Below, piece by piece: positions 52,274 to 60,978 of a stretch of DNA of 64,000 bases; position 1 is the stretch's first letter; each line of letters begins with the position of its first letter. Location: positions 119,580 through 183,579 of the forward strand of contig NZ_MUHF01000009.1 of assembly GCF_002217435.1 (NCBI RefSeq). Direction: 5' to 3'. The notes beneath the pieces were generated by a model. It was given only the letters and a program-made list of their open reading frames with translations. It was not told the origin of the DNA and ran no database searches. The translations under genes were made by a program, and so were the position numbers. The DNA is from Flavobacterium reichenbachii (GTDB lineage Bacteria; Bacteroidota; Bacteroidia; Flavobacteriales; Flavobacteriaceae).

Positions 52274-52990
52274 TTAATCTTCTTCTTCGTCATCATCATA
52301 TGAAAGATAAGACCAATCAATATCTATTTGTTCTAAAATATAATCAAAACGTTCTTGATCGCTTGTTCCAATAAAAACGGCGACGCAATTTTGATTTTGA
52401 TCAAATGACAAACTGATTACGTCATAAAAATCATTTGTATAGTTTTTTTGTTTTTCCCAACTAATCTCAGGTATAAAATTCCAGTTAGTTTCAAAATCCT
52501 TTAAAATTTCCGAAATTATTTCTCCAAAATAATTTCCATTATACTTTAAGCCTCCAAAAGTTCCATTATAAATTGCCATTGACAAAAAAAAGTCTTCTAA
52601 TGTCTGAGTTTCTAGAATCCAATCAGATTTTTCAATTGTACCGTAATTTCCATAAACTGGTGGATTGTCGAGTTTTAAATCATCTTTTTTAATTCCCCAA
52701 ATAGCAACGTTCTGATTCTCTTCATAAATAACTAAAAAATTATCTTCTGAAAATTCAATTTCTTCAGGTTTCATCAATCGGTTATAGTGATAATTAAGAT
52801 TTTCTTCCCTGCCTAATTCCAAGTAATATTCTTTAAGTCTTGCTGGAATTAGTGTTGCCAATTTTTTTTCAAGTTGAAGAATTTCAGCTTCAGAAAATCC
52901 GTAGTTTTCCTTTTCCGAAAGTGCGTAAAGGCGTTTAATTTTTTGGATATAATTCATTAAGATTTTTTTTGGAAGGTTTAATATCTCCAT
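52274..52990 (-). CDS. SUKH-like (SMI1/KNR4) family protein
   Basis: A 238-residue protein with the SUKH opening SEAEILQLEKKLATLIPARL, then KEYYLELGREENLNYHYNRL and the strand YGTIEKSDWILETQTLEDFF. It overlaps the next gene upstream by 13 bp if the ATG at 52990 is used. The Met at residue 12 (ATG at 52957, after an A-rich stretch) would remove the overlap and is plausible. It ends in an acidic tail (YDDDEEED). Immunity role by family and context. Confidence 0.78.
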   Translation of the reverse strand: MEILNLPKKILMNYIQKIKRLYALSEKENYGFSEAEILQLEKKLATLIPARLKEYYLELGREENLNYHYNRLMKPEEIEFSEDNFLVIYEENQNVAIWGIKKDDLKLDNPPVYGNYGTIEKSDWILETQTLEDFFLSMAIYNGTFGGLKYNGNYFGEIISEILKDFETNWNFIPEISWEKQKNYTNDFYDVISLSFDQNQNCVAVFIGTSDQERFDYILEQIDIDWSYLSYDDDEEED

Positions 52991-53574
52991 TTTCTAACTA
53001 TTTTTTCTCCCACTAAATCGGAGACAATTTCTTCTGTCCACTTGTCAATTTCCCTGCTTTCAGAAAAATCATTTTGCGCAAAAATGAGACAGCCTTTAAG
53101 GTAATCGTCAACAGTATCAAAAATTTTAGTTAGATAAGGTTTGCTATCATGATCGTAGTAGTAAATTTCTTTTGTCTCGCTATGAAAACAAAACATATTT
53201 CCGTTTCCTAAATAATCGCTGAAAGAAATTAAATACGGCAAAAGCTTCTTGTCTTCTTCTGTAAAATCAGGACCATATTGCGGTGCATCTGCCCAGATCC
53301 CTTTTATCCAATCTACTTCCTCAAAATCCTGAAGCTGTTCGCCAATATCTGCAATACCGAATGTCTCGTAAAATAATTTTAGATTTTCTGGTAAAGAGGT
53401 TCCCAATTTTTTTTCAAGGTTAAAAATTTCTTCTTTTGAAATTGTTTTTTTCAAATCATCTCCGTAATTATCGGCAATAGATTCGATGATTTTTTTGGTA
53501 TTAACAGTCCAGTCCGAATCTCCAATTTTACTAAAAGGAATCAGTATATCTTCTTTTTTGTTTATTTCAATCAT
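52978..53574 (-). CDS. SMI1/KNR4 (SUKH) family protein
   Basis: A clear 198-residue SUKH protein: SKEEIFNLEKKLGTSLPENL, then KLFYETFGIADIGEQLQDFE, PYLISFSDYLGNGNMFCFHS and EIYYYDHDSKPYLTKIFDT. Its LFYETFG and DYLGNGNMFCF segments are textbook for the superfamily. It is the first gene of the eight-gene run, so the promoter should lie in 53575-53700, where nothing clear is visible. SUKH proteins neutralise nuclease-type toxins of competing bacteria. Confidence 0.88.
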   Translation of the reverse strand: MIEINKKEDILIPFSKIGDSDWTVNTKKIIESIADNYGDDLKKTISKEEIFNLEKKLGTSLPENLKLFYETFGIADIGEQLQDFEEVDWIKGIWADAPQYGPDFTEEDKKLLPYLISFSDYLGNGNMFCFHSETKEIYYYDHDSKPYLTKIFDTVDDYLKGCLIFAQNDFSESREIDKWTEEIVSDLVGEKIVRKWRY

Positions 53575-53709
53575 AGCTTTGGCTTATATATTTACCAAAC
53601 GTGAAAATACATAAATACTTGTAAGATTACAATTAAGAGCTACTAGTTTGATAACATTTTATTTAAGATATTCTGAAAATATAATGCTGTTCAATAAATA
53701 TTAGTTTAG

Positions 53710-53925
53710 TCAAATATGTTCCAAAATTAACGCCGCAGCACAATCTATTGCCTGCATTATAATCTTTTCTGCGTCCCCTTTAAACTCATAACGCTTTGCT
53801 GTTTGTTAGTTTGGAAATATGATATGAAGAAATATTGTTCCGACTGGTTTTGATGCAGTTTCGCTCCCGCCCGGAGTAATTTTAAGATTATACTTATATT
53901 TTGCACAACTGAAAATTATACAAAT
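53710..53925 (-). pseudogene. Decayed small lipoprotein gene
   Basis: A 72-codon minus-strand frame lacks a start and contains one TAA (53806-53808). It reads ICIIFSCAKYKYNLKITPGG, then SETASKPVGTIFLHIIFPN, stop, and KRYEFKGDAEKIIMQAIDCA to a TGA at 53710. IIFSC looks like the end of a lipoprotein signal whose first codons are lost behind an upstream stop. It fills much of the 431-bp gap before the plus-strand genes and may be a relic of the same immunity locus. Confidence 0.42.
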
Positions 53926-54005
53926 TCAAACAAAAGTTCTATAAAACTTTAATCTTATTGTCTGAGTAAATTTGTGAAAGACGCTAAATTAAATAAAGAT
54001 ATTTT

Positions 54006-54371
54006 ATGGAAAACTATAATCAAAATTACGATCAGAACTCTTATAATTTCGAATATCAAGACACAATGACCCTAACAGAAATAGAGGAAATCTATACTAA
54101 AGGTTATGATTACGATCAATTTCAGGAAGATTTTATAGATGCTAAATACGAAACGAGTGCATTTAGAAACGAAAACATTCCGAACGAAGAAAGAATCATC
54201 AATGAAGATGATTTGATTACAAACGATGAGGAAAAAAATGATTCTGAAGAAGATCATGAGTCGGATGAACTTGATTATGAAAATGATTTAGAAAAAGATG
54301 GTGATCTTGATGATAATGATGCTTTAGAAGAAGCTGATGAACATTTTCCTGAAAATCATCCCAGAGAATAA
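54006..54371 (+). CDS. Strongly acidic hypothetical protein
   Basis: A 121-residue protein made almost wholly of Asp, Glu, Asn and Tyr: the start is rich in NYNQN repeats, the middle has NEERIINEDDLITNDEEKND and the end is ENDLEKDGDLDDNDALEEAD. It has no signal peptide and is probably disordered. Two small genes follow on the same strand at 55 and 33 bp, so all three may be co-transcribed. Function is unknown. Confidence 0.6.
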   Translation: MENYNQNYDQNSYNFEYQDTMTLTEIEEIYTKGYDYDQFQEDFIDAKYETSAFRNENIPNEERIINEDDLITNDEEKNDSEEDHESDELDYENDLEKDGDLDDNDALEEADEHFPENHPRE

Positions 54372-54426
54372 TAAACTAATCGTTTTTCCGTTTAACCGTT
54401 AACTCAATTTCTAAAACATCAGTTTT

Positions 54427-54825
54427 ATGGATATTGTAACTCAAATTATCTGGCTGTTTGTTTTAGCAATTCCGATTGCATGTATAAGCTGGACTGTTAC
54501 GCATGAAGAAATTTTTAGAGAACCGCACGAATGGTGTGTAGAACGCTCAAAAAACGGGCGATACATTTTATCACGAAAGTTCTTTTATCTTTTTACCTGC
54601 GAATATTGTTTCAGCCATTACATTACAATTGCTTTTCTTGTTCTCTGCGATTATAAGCTGCTGATAGAAGATTTTAGAGGTTATATCATAGCCGGATTTG
54701 CACTGGTTTTTGTAGCCAACCTGTATATGAGTCTTTTTGCTCTCTTACGACAGGCTATTAAAAAAGAAAAGGTAGAAATTGTAAAAATTGAGACTGAAAC
54801 TGAAGTTGAAAAACAATCTATATAA
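54427..54825 (+). CDS. Small membrane protein of unknown function
   Basis: A 132-residue protein with an N-terminal helix (IIWLFVLAIPIACISWTV) and further helices around LFTCEYCFSHYITIAFLVLC and IIAGFALVFVANLYMSLFAL. The CEYCFSHY motif after the basic stretch could bind metal or be a turn. It resembles small phage- or stress-linked inner-membrane proteins, but I do not recognise a family. It probably shares a transcript with its neighbours. Confidence 0.65.
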   Translation: MDIVTQIIWLFVLAIPIACISWTVTHEEIFREPHEWCVERSKNGRYILSRKFFYLFTCEYCFSHYITIAFLVLCDYKLLIEDFRGYIIAGFALVFVANLYMSLFALLRQAIKKEKVEIVKIETETEVEKQSI

Positions 54826-54858
54826 AATACAATACGTTAAACTAAACAAATTACTATC

Positions 54859-55134
54859 ATGGAAAATTTAAATTTCATAGACCCACTATTACACGGAATC
54901 GTACCAGATACAATACAAAAATCGACTTTAAACCTTTCTGTTAAACAAATGGTTTTGGCAGGAGTTGGTTCTCTAGTTGCAGGAGCTGTTCTAAAAAAAG
55001 CGGGACATGGCAAAACAGGTGCACTTGTTGGTTCTTTTGCTTTACCAATTTTTGCTTCTGCATTGTACAAAAAATTTGCTGACAGACCAAAAGACGAAAG
55101 CCACATTAGCAGCGGTATAGAATACAATCATTAA
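54859..55134 (+). CDS. Small hypothetical protein with glycine-rich hydrophobic segment
   Basis: At 91 residues, it opens MENLNFIDPLLHGIVPDTI and has one Gly/Ala-rich hydrophobic hairpin (MVLAGVGSLVAGAVLKKAGH, then TGALVGSFALPIFASALYKK), similar in style to glycine-zipper membrane proteins. It is the last gene of the three and is followed by a terminator. Function is unknown. Confidence 0.62.
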   Translation: MENLNFIDPLLHGIVPDTIQKSTLNLSVKQMVLAGVGSLVAGAVLKKAGHGKTGALVGSFALPIFASALYKKFADRPKDESHISSGIEYNH

Positions 55135-55160
55135 TAAATTATTATTTTATTTTATCTCCA

Positions 55161-55199
55161 AAAAAAAGAGCACTTTTTACATAAAAAGTGCTCTTTTTT
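55161..55199. terminator. Terminator after the small-gene cluster
   Basis: The stem AAAAAAAGAGCACTTTTT / AAAAAGTGCTCTTTTTT is near-perfect and bidirectional; the next gene is convergent. Confidence 0.88.
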
Positions 55200-55234
55200 A
55201 TATCAGGCTTATTTGATTATACCTGTTTTTCTTC

Positions 55235-55603
55235 TTAAGAAATATTTCCTTCTACCCAATTTAGTGCTTTATTAAACAATTCCTTTTTAAAACCTCTGAA
55301 TTCTCCGGGAACTACATAACTAAAACCGTTTGTAAAAGAGATAATTTCGTCTGAATCTGTCACTATAGCGGCTCTGTTCCATTTTCCTAAATGCTTAAGT
55401 CCAAGTAAAGCATCCTGAAGCCAGGCACCGGCTGTAAAGTTTTTAATATCAGTGTCTAAAACCAACAAAAAATTAATTTCATCGATTTGTTTTACTAAGT
55501 GTTCAACTGCTGGAACAACTACGGCTAAAAAGTCTTCTTTTGTAACTTCTGCTAATGCTCTAAATGCGACAATATTATCTGTAGTATCAATTTGATGTAT
55601 CAT
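55235..55603 (-). CDS. SpoIIAA-like (DUF3478/STAS-fold) protein
   Basis: A 122-residue cytosolic protein of the SpoIIAA-like group: VAFRALAEVTKEDFLAVVVP, then INFLLVLDTDIKNFTAGAWL and a central KHLGKWNRAAIVTDSDEIIS. The order (strand, long helix, LLV strand, W-x2-A-aiV-D) is that of the DUF3478 STAS fold. Roles may include stress signalling or lipid binding, but are not established. It is monocistronic. Confidence 0.82.
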   Translation of the reverse strand: MIHQIDTTDNIVAFRALAEVTKEDFLAVVVPAVEHLVKQIDEINFLLVLDTDIKNFTAGAWLQDALLGLKHLGKWNRAAIVTDSDEIISFTNGFSYVVPGEFRGFKKELFNKALNWVEGNIS

Positions 55604-55784
55604 GATATTCGTATTTGAATTAATATTTATTTGCTTTGAATGTTATATACCGATTAAAAGAAAGCGGTTCTTAAATCCTATTCAAAAATAATTACAATAA
55701 CACATTTTCTATTATATTTTATGATCGGATTCTTACAGAATAACTATCTCAAATAACAACTAAACTACTGTAAAACAATAAATA

Positions 55785-55818
55785 ACAAAAGCCTGTCTCT
55801 TTCGAAACAGGCCTTTGT
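55785..55818 (-). terminator. Terminator after the susC/susD genes
   Basis: The stem AAGCCTGT / ACAGGCCTT around a 10-nt loop, with A/T-rich flanks, lies 26 bp past the susD-like stop. The gap 55604-55784 shows nothing else. Confidence 0.7.
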
Positions 55819-55843
55819 AAAAAAATAAACTAACACAAACTTT

Positions 55844-57613
55844 TTAATTATATCCTTGATTTTGTTTGAATTCCTTACTCACATCAAGTGTGGACTGCGG
55901 AATTGGAAATATTCTTCTGAAAGGCTGAGAAGCTGGCTTAGCGGTTCCTGGCAAATCAAATTTTCCGAAACGAATCATTTGCGGTCTTCTGTAAAGTTCC
56001 CAATACAATTCAAAACCTATTTCATTATACAATATGGTTTCATCTATAGCAGTAAGGGATTTTCCAGGAGCATTTCCGTATAATGATTCTCTGTTTCTGC
56101 TGGTACGCAATTTATTAAGATCTAATAATGCCAATCCTGTACTTCCGCTTCTAAAATAAGCTTCTGCTCTCATAGTATAAATTCCACCCAAACGGAATAA
56201 TGGAATATCGACATTACTGTTTCCGTTTCCTCCTTCAGGATCAAATTCATATTTAAAAATACGAGCACCCTGATTGATTTCATTTTGAGCAAAAACCGCC
56301 TGAGAAGGATCTTTGAAGGTTAATGATGGCGTAAAATCCATTCTTGTAGTAGTACTTTTTTCCATGTATAATGGAGAAACTTTAATACGTCCGTTAACCA
56401 TTTCTAACGATCCCGAAGCTAATAAAATTGGTCCGTATTGAGGTCCGGCTACGATTCCTCTTGTAAAGTGAAACCATGGTAAATTGGCGCTCTTAGGCAC
56501 GATATCTGTTGCAGGAACACTTGGAGTTGTACCGTCGTTTGTAAACCAAGTACCGTCTGAATATTTATACGCCTGATTAAATCTTGGATCATCATGATTA
56601 TTATCCCATGTAGCATAAAATTCTGGTGTTGTACAAGAAGCATTTGTTCCTCTATTTGCAGCAGAAGTTCTTTGGTTACGCTCCATACATACGTATGCAA
56701 AGCTGTTAGAACCATTTCTGATGTAATCTATCTTTTGAGAAATTGCAAAAATAAGCTCCTTTCCATTCTCATTATCTCTTGCGAAGTTTTTGAAATAATC
56801 ACTTTCTAAACTAAATTTTCCAGAATCAATCAATAAAGAGGTGTAATAAATAACACGATCCATATCTGTTCCTGTACCGCTTACTGCTGTTTCAGTAAAA
56901 TTAAACTTTGAAGTTGCATTGTAACGGTCTTTTAATGCCGCACGATTTAGATACATTGTACTCAAAAAAGCATAAGCTGCTTGTTTTGTAAATCTTCCGT
57001 GGTGCGTTTGCTGCGATCCGATATCGGCCAAATCCGGAATCAAAGCTTCAACATCTGTAATCAATTTATCGATTTGAGTATCTGCTTTTAAAACTTGCAA
57101 AGGTGCTTTTGGATTCATTGGATCTCTGTATGGCGCTTGTCCGTACAAGTCTAATGTTGTGTACATATAGTAAGCCAGAAGAGCTTTGGCTTCGGCCAAA
57201 AATAATTTCTTTTCCGGAATTGAACTTTCTTCTACAGACTGAATTGCCGTTAGCGAACGCGTGATTCCGTTTGTCAATAAATTCCAGTTGTCTACAATAA
57301 TGGCATTATCAGGAGCCCATGTAAACTCGTGCATTGCTCTCCATTTTCCTCCGTCTCCCCAGTCACTTCCTCTTGTTGGCAGAATCGCTTCGTCTGTGCT
57401 GTATTCCTGCATAGAAAAAACTCCCGAATGATCTACAAAAGTTCTGTCTCCTAATCTGTCATACGCTGCTGCAAGTGCACCTGCAGGATTAGAGGCATCG
57501 TCGCCTAAAACCTCATCCAGAACTATTTCGTCCAGATTTGTACAGCTGGCAAATAATCCGATTAAAGAGATTACAGCTGCAATTTTTATATTAAAAAAAG
57601 TGTTTGTCTTCAT
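55844..57613 (-). CDS. SusD/RagB-family nutrient-binding outer-membrane lipoprotein
   Basis: A 589-residue lipoprotein (lipobox LFASC, Cys 24, followed by TNLDE). The SusD landmarks are the helical TPR core (FLAEAKALLAYYMYTTLDLY, then GQAPYRDP), HHGRFTKQAAYAFLSTMYLNR and a C-terminal YTMRAEAYFRSGSTGLALLD, ETILYNEIGFELYWELYRRP and FPIPQSTLDVS. It binds the substrate at the cell surface and hands it to the SusC channel, whose gene ends six bases upstream. No glycosidase gene is linked, so the cargo may not be a sugar chain. Confidence 0.95.
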   Translation of the reverse strand: MKTNTFFNIKIAAVISLIGLFASCTNLDEIVLDEVLGDDASNPAGALAAAYDRLGDRTFVDHSGVFSMQEYSTDEAILPTRGSDWGDGGKWRAMHEFTWAPDNAIIVDNWNLLTNGITRSLTAIQSVEESSIPEKKLFLAEAKALLAYYMYTTLDLYGQAPYRDPMNPKAPLQVLKADTQIDKLITDVEALIPDLADIGSQQTHHGRFTKQAAYAFLSTMYLNRAALKDRYNATSKFNFTETAVSGTGTDMDRVIYYTSLLIDSGKFSLESDYFKNFARDNENGKELIFAISQKIDYIRNGSNSFAYVCMERNQRTSAANRGTNASCTTPEFYATWDNNHDDPRFNQAYKYSDGTWFTNDGTTPSVPATDIVPKSANLPWFHFTRGIVAGPQYGPILLASGSLEMVNGRIKVSPLYMEKSTTTRMDFTPSLTFKDPSQAVFAQNEINQGARIFKYEFDPEGGNGNSNVDIPLFRLGGIYTMRAEAYFRSGSTGLALLDLNKLRTSRNRESLYGNAPGKSLTAIDETILYNEIGFELYWELYRRPQMIRFGKFDLPGTAKPASQPFRRIFPIPQSTLDVSKEFKQNQGYN

Positions 57614-57619
57614 GATAAA

Positions 57620-60600
57620 TTATAATTTTAAAGTTGCTCCAAAACTAAAAGTTCTAGAAGTTGGGTAACTGGCATAGTCAATACCTATAGATTGGTTTCC
57701 TTCGCTTGATTTCGGACTGTTGATTAAAGGATCGTATCCTGAATAATTTGTAATGGTAATTAAGTTCTGACCTGTAATAAAAAGAGTCAATCCGTTGATC
57801 CAGTTTAATCCTTTTAGATCAAAATTATATCCGATACGAGCGGTATTCAATCTAATGAAATCAGATTTTTCTAAGAATAATGTAGATAAAATTGGAGCAT
57901 TTGTCGCATTTGCACCAGACTCATAATATCCTGTAGCAACGTTTCTGTCTGATGCTAAGTTGTTTATGTTTAATGCATTTAATCCAGTATTATTCAGCAA
58001 ATATCCTCCCGTCTGCCCAATGATAGAGAAAGAAAAACTGAAGTTTTTGTATGTCATATCACTGTTTAATCCGTAATAGAAAGTTGGTAAAGCACCTTCT
58101 ATAATAATTCTGTCGCTGTTATCAATTTTACCGTCTCCGTTTTGATCTTTAAAAACATTTGCTCCATTTGCATCAAAACCAGTATGCTCCAATAAATAGA
58201 AAGAACCTGCTGCGTAACCGCTTTTGTAAATATTTGCATTAACACCCGATTGTCCAGGTCCTGAAATTGTTCCTGTAAGGATTTCTGAAACCGGTAAATC
58301 TTTAATTTTATTGTTTAAAGTAGCTCCGTTTACATCAACATTCCATTTAAAATCTTTAGAATCCACTAATTTTGAACCAATCATAAACTCAAAACCTTTG
58401 TTTACAATTTTACCTCTATTAATATTAGTCCAGATTTTGTCTGTCGGGCTCAAAGGCGGAGATGTAATTTTTAAGATCGCGCCTGTAGTTGTTTTGTTGA
58501 AATAATCAAAAGTTCCGTAGAATTTGTCATTCCATAAACTAAAATCAAGACCTAAATTGTATTGTGTTACTACTTCCCACTTTAAATCAGGATTTGGAGT
58601 TCTCGTTACACTCACACCGTTTACCAAATTCAAATCATCATATAAATAATATCCGTCTGGACCAGACAAAGAATAGCTGGCTTTTGTAATTTTATTTTCA
58701 ACTTCCTGGTTTCCTGTTTGTCCCCAGCTCGCTCTTAGTTTTAAACTGTTAAAAGCTTCAACATTTTCTAAGAAACTTTCTTTAGCAATATTCCATCCTA
58801 AAGCAAAAGAAGGAAAATATCCGTATTTGTTATTATCACCAAAACGAGTAGAACCATCAGCTCTCATAGAAGCTGTTAAAAGGTATTTATCATTAAAAGT
58901 ATAATTTAATCTTCCAAAGTAAGACTGCAGTTCGTTTTCCTGAGCGTAACCTGTTGTTCCGGATTGTATTCCTGCAAAACCAGGATTGATAGACGGTTTT
59001 ATACCCACTCCCTGATTTGCAATTCCGTCGATATTAAAACTAGTTCCAGATCTTTCAAACTTTTGGTATGAAAATCCGCCCAAAGCTTCAATTTTATGTT
59101 TGCCTAATAAAACATTATACGTCAGGTAATGTTCAACCAAAGCATTTTTAGAATCAAGATTGTTTTGTACGTATCTCCCTTTTGGATTTAAATCGGTAAG
59201 GTTAGGAAAAATAGTTGTATTTCTTTCTGCGATAGAACGGTCGATACCAAGATTTAATTTGTATTCTAAACCTTCAAAAATTCTCAAAGAAGCTTCAAAA
59301 TTTCCTAAAACTCTTAGCGTACGGGTTTGATCTTCGTAGATACTCAATAAATACGCTGGATTGTAGTGCGCATTCATATTAAAATTAGTGTATTTTCCGT
59401 CTGGAGCAAATACAGATCTTGTTGGGTTTGCCATTAAAGTATGTACCAGCAATTGTCCGTTAGAACCTCCGTCGTCACTTGTAGGAACGCCATCATCTTT
59501 GGTTTCACTGGCAGTAAGATTGAATTTTAATTTCAAACGTTTATTATCCAGAAAAGATTCGGCAGCGTTGATTCTTCCCGTCATACGTTTAAAGTTGCTG
59601 TTTCTAATAATACCTTCCTGATCCAGCTGAGACACAGACGCATAATAGTTTCCTGATTCTGTTTGTTTAGAAAAAGCCAAAGCATTGCTTTTTGTAATAG
59701 CTTGTCTAAAAATTACATCCTGCCAATCTGTATTACCGCCGTGATCAAAAGCAGGATCTTTTATCGCTTTTCTGTATTCGTCAGCACTTAAAACATCCAA
59801 TTTGTTTGCAACAGTTGCAATTCCTAAAGACGTATCGTAAGTCAAAGTTCCGTCTCCTTTTGCACCTTTTTTAGTCGTTACCATAACAACACCGTTAGAT
59901 CCTCTTGCTCCGTAGATTGCTGCGGCAGATGCATCTTTTAGAACTGTAATAGATTCGATATCACTATTGTTCAAAAAGTTCAACGGATTTTTGGCAGCAG
60001 AACTTCCAAAACCAACATTAGATCCAGAAGGACTCACATCATCATTAGACAACGGTATTCCGTCTACCACAAACAAAGGCGTACTTCCGCTTCTGATAGA
60101 ACCAACTCCTCTAATGGTTACATTTACTCCAGCTCCCGGTTCACCGCTTGTGCTTACTACACGAACTCCGGCTACTTTTCCCTGAATCAAATTATCTGGA
60201 GAAATGCTTACTCCTTGTTTAAATTTTGAAGCATCAAGCTGTGTTACTGCACCTGTAACATCTTTCTTGGACTGCTTTCCATAACCTACAACCAAAACTT
60301 CGCTCAATTCAGATGTATTTGGCTCCAATTGTATCGTCATGAAACTCTTTTGACCGATTACTGTTTTAGTTTTATATCCTAAATACGAAATCTCCAAAGA
60401 TCTTCCTTCTTCAACCGTAATTTCAAATTCTCCATCAAAGTTAGTTACAGAAGAATTTTTGGTTGTGGCTTCTAAAATAGTTACACCAGGAATTGGCACA
60501 TTGTTTTCGTCAACGATTTTTCCTTTTACTTTTATTTTATCCGCTTTTTCAATTTTTGCAGTTTCCTTAACGGCCGCTTTTTGAATCAAAACCAATTTAC

Positions 60601-60907
60601 CGTTTATGCTGTAATTAAAAGCGGCTTTTTTAGAAAGGTCACTCAAAATTGCGGCTACAGATTCATTAGTATAATTTACTGTGTATGAATTGTTATCGGC
60701 AATTACAGCCTGACCGTAGCTAAATTTATAATCGGTCTGCTGGCTTAGTTTTGAAAAAATAGAAACAAGTGTAGCTTTTTCTACTTTATTTTTTAAATTT
60801 GATTTTTCCAGGGCGTTAGTATTACTGTGTCCATTATAAAATGACAGTAATGCCAGTACTAAAAAGACAATTCTCTTTAGATTTAAATAAGAAAGTTTAA
60901 AATACAT
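57620..60907 (-). CDS. SusC/RagA TonB-dependent transporter with STN signalling domain
   Basis: This 1095-residue receptor has a signal peptide, an N-terminal STN (secretin/TonB short) domain at about residues 45-105 (VSIFSKLSQQTDYKFSYGQ, then YTVNYTNESVAAILSDLSKK), a carboxypeptidase-like beta-sandwich (KVKGKIVDENNVPIPGVTIL), the TonB box region and plug (LVVGYGKQSKKDVTGAVTQL, DASAAAIYGARGSNGVVMVT) and a 22-strand barrel ending FSFGATLKL. The STN domain contacts the anti-sigma factor encoded upstream, so substrate binding can induce the operon. It imports with energy from TonB. The substrate is unknown. Confidence 0.95.
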   Translation of the reverse strand: MYFKLSYLNLKRIVFLVLALLSFYNGHSNTNALEKSNLKNKVEKATLVSIFSKLSQQTDYKFSYGQAVIADNNSYTVNYTNESVAAILSDLSKKAAFNYSINGKLVLIQKAAVKETAKIEKADKIKVKGKIVDENNVPIPGVTILEATTKNSSVTNFDGEFEITVEEGRSLEISYLGYKTKTVIGQKSFMTIQLEPNTSELSEVLVVGYGKQSKKDVTGAVTQLDASKFKQGVSISPDNLIQGKVAGVRVVSTSGEPGAGVNVTIRGVGSIRSGSTPLFVVDGIPLSNDDVSPSGSNVGFGSSAAKNPLNFLNNSDIESITVLKDASAAAIYGARGSNGVVMVTTKKGAKGDGTLTYDTSLGIATVANKLDVLSADEYRKAIKDPAFDHGGNTDWQDVIFRQAITKSNALAFSKQTESGNYYASVSQLDQEGIIRNSNFKRMTGRINAAESFLDNKRLKLKFNLTASETKDDGVPTSDDGGSNGQLLVHTLMANPTRSVFAPDGKYTNFNMNAHYNPAYLLSIYEDQTRTLRVLGNFEASLRIFEGLEYKLNLGIDRSIAERNTTIFPNLTDLNPKGRYVQNNLDSKNALVEHYLTYNVLLGKHKIEALGGFSYQKFERSGTSFNIDGIANQGVGIKPSINPGFAGIQSGTTGYAQENELQSYFGRLNYTFNDKYLLTASMRADGSTRFGDNNKYGYFPSFALGWNIAKESFLENVEAFNSLKLRASWGQTGNQEVENKITKASYSLSGPDGYYLYDDLNLVNGVSVTRTPNPDLKWEVVTQYNLGLDFSLWNDKFYGTFDYFNKTTTGAILKITSPPLSPTDKIWTNINRGKIVNKGFEFMIGSKLVDSKDFKWNVDVNGATLNNKIKDLPVSEILTGTISGPGQSGVNANIYKSGYAAGSFYLLEHTGFDANGANVFKDQNGDGKIDNSDRIIIEGALPTFYYGLNSDMTYKNFSFSFSIIGQTGGYLLNNTGLNALNINNLASDRNVATGYYESGANATNAPILSTLFLEKSDFIRLNTARIGYNFDLKGLNWINGLTLFITGQNLITITNYSGYDPLINSPKSSEGNQSIGIDYASYPTSRTFSFGATLKL

Positions 60908-60978
60908 GATTTAAGTTATTGGTTTTTTTACGATACTTAATTATTAATGGCAGTTGTTCTCAGCAGCTGCTTTTTTTT

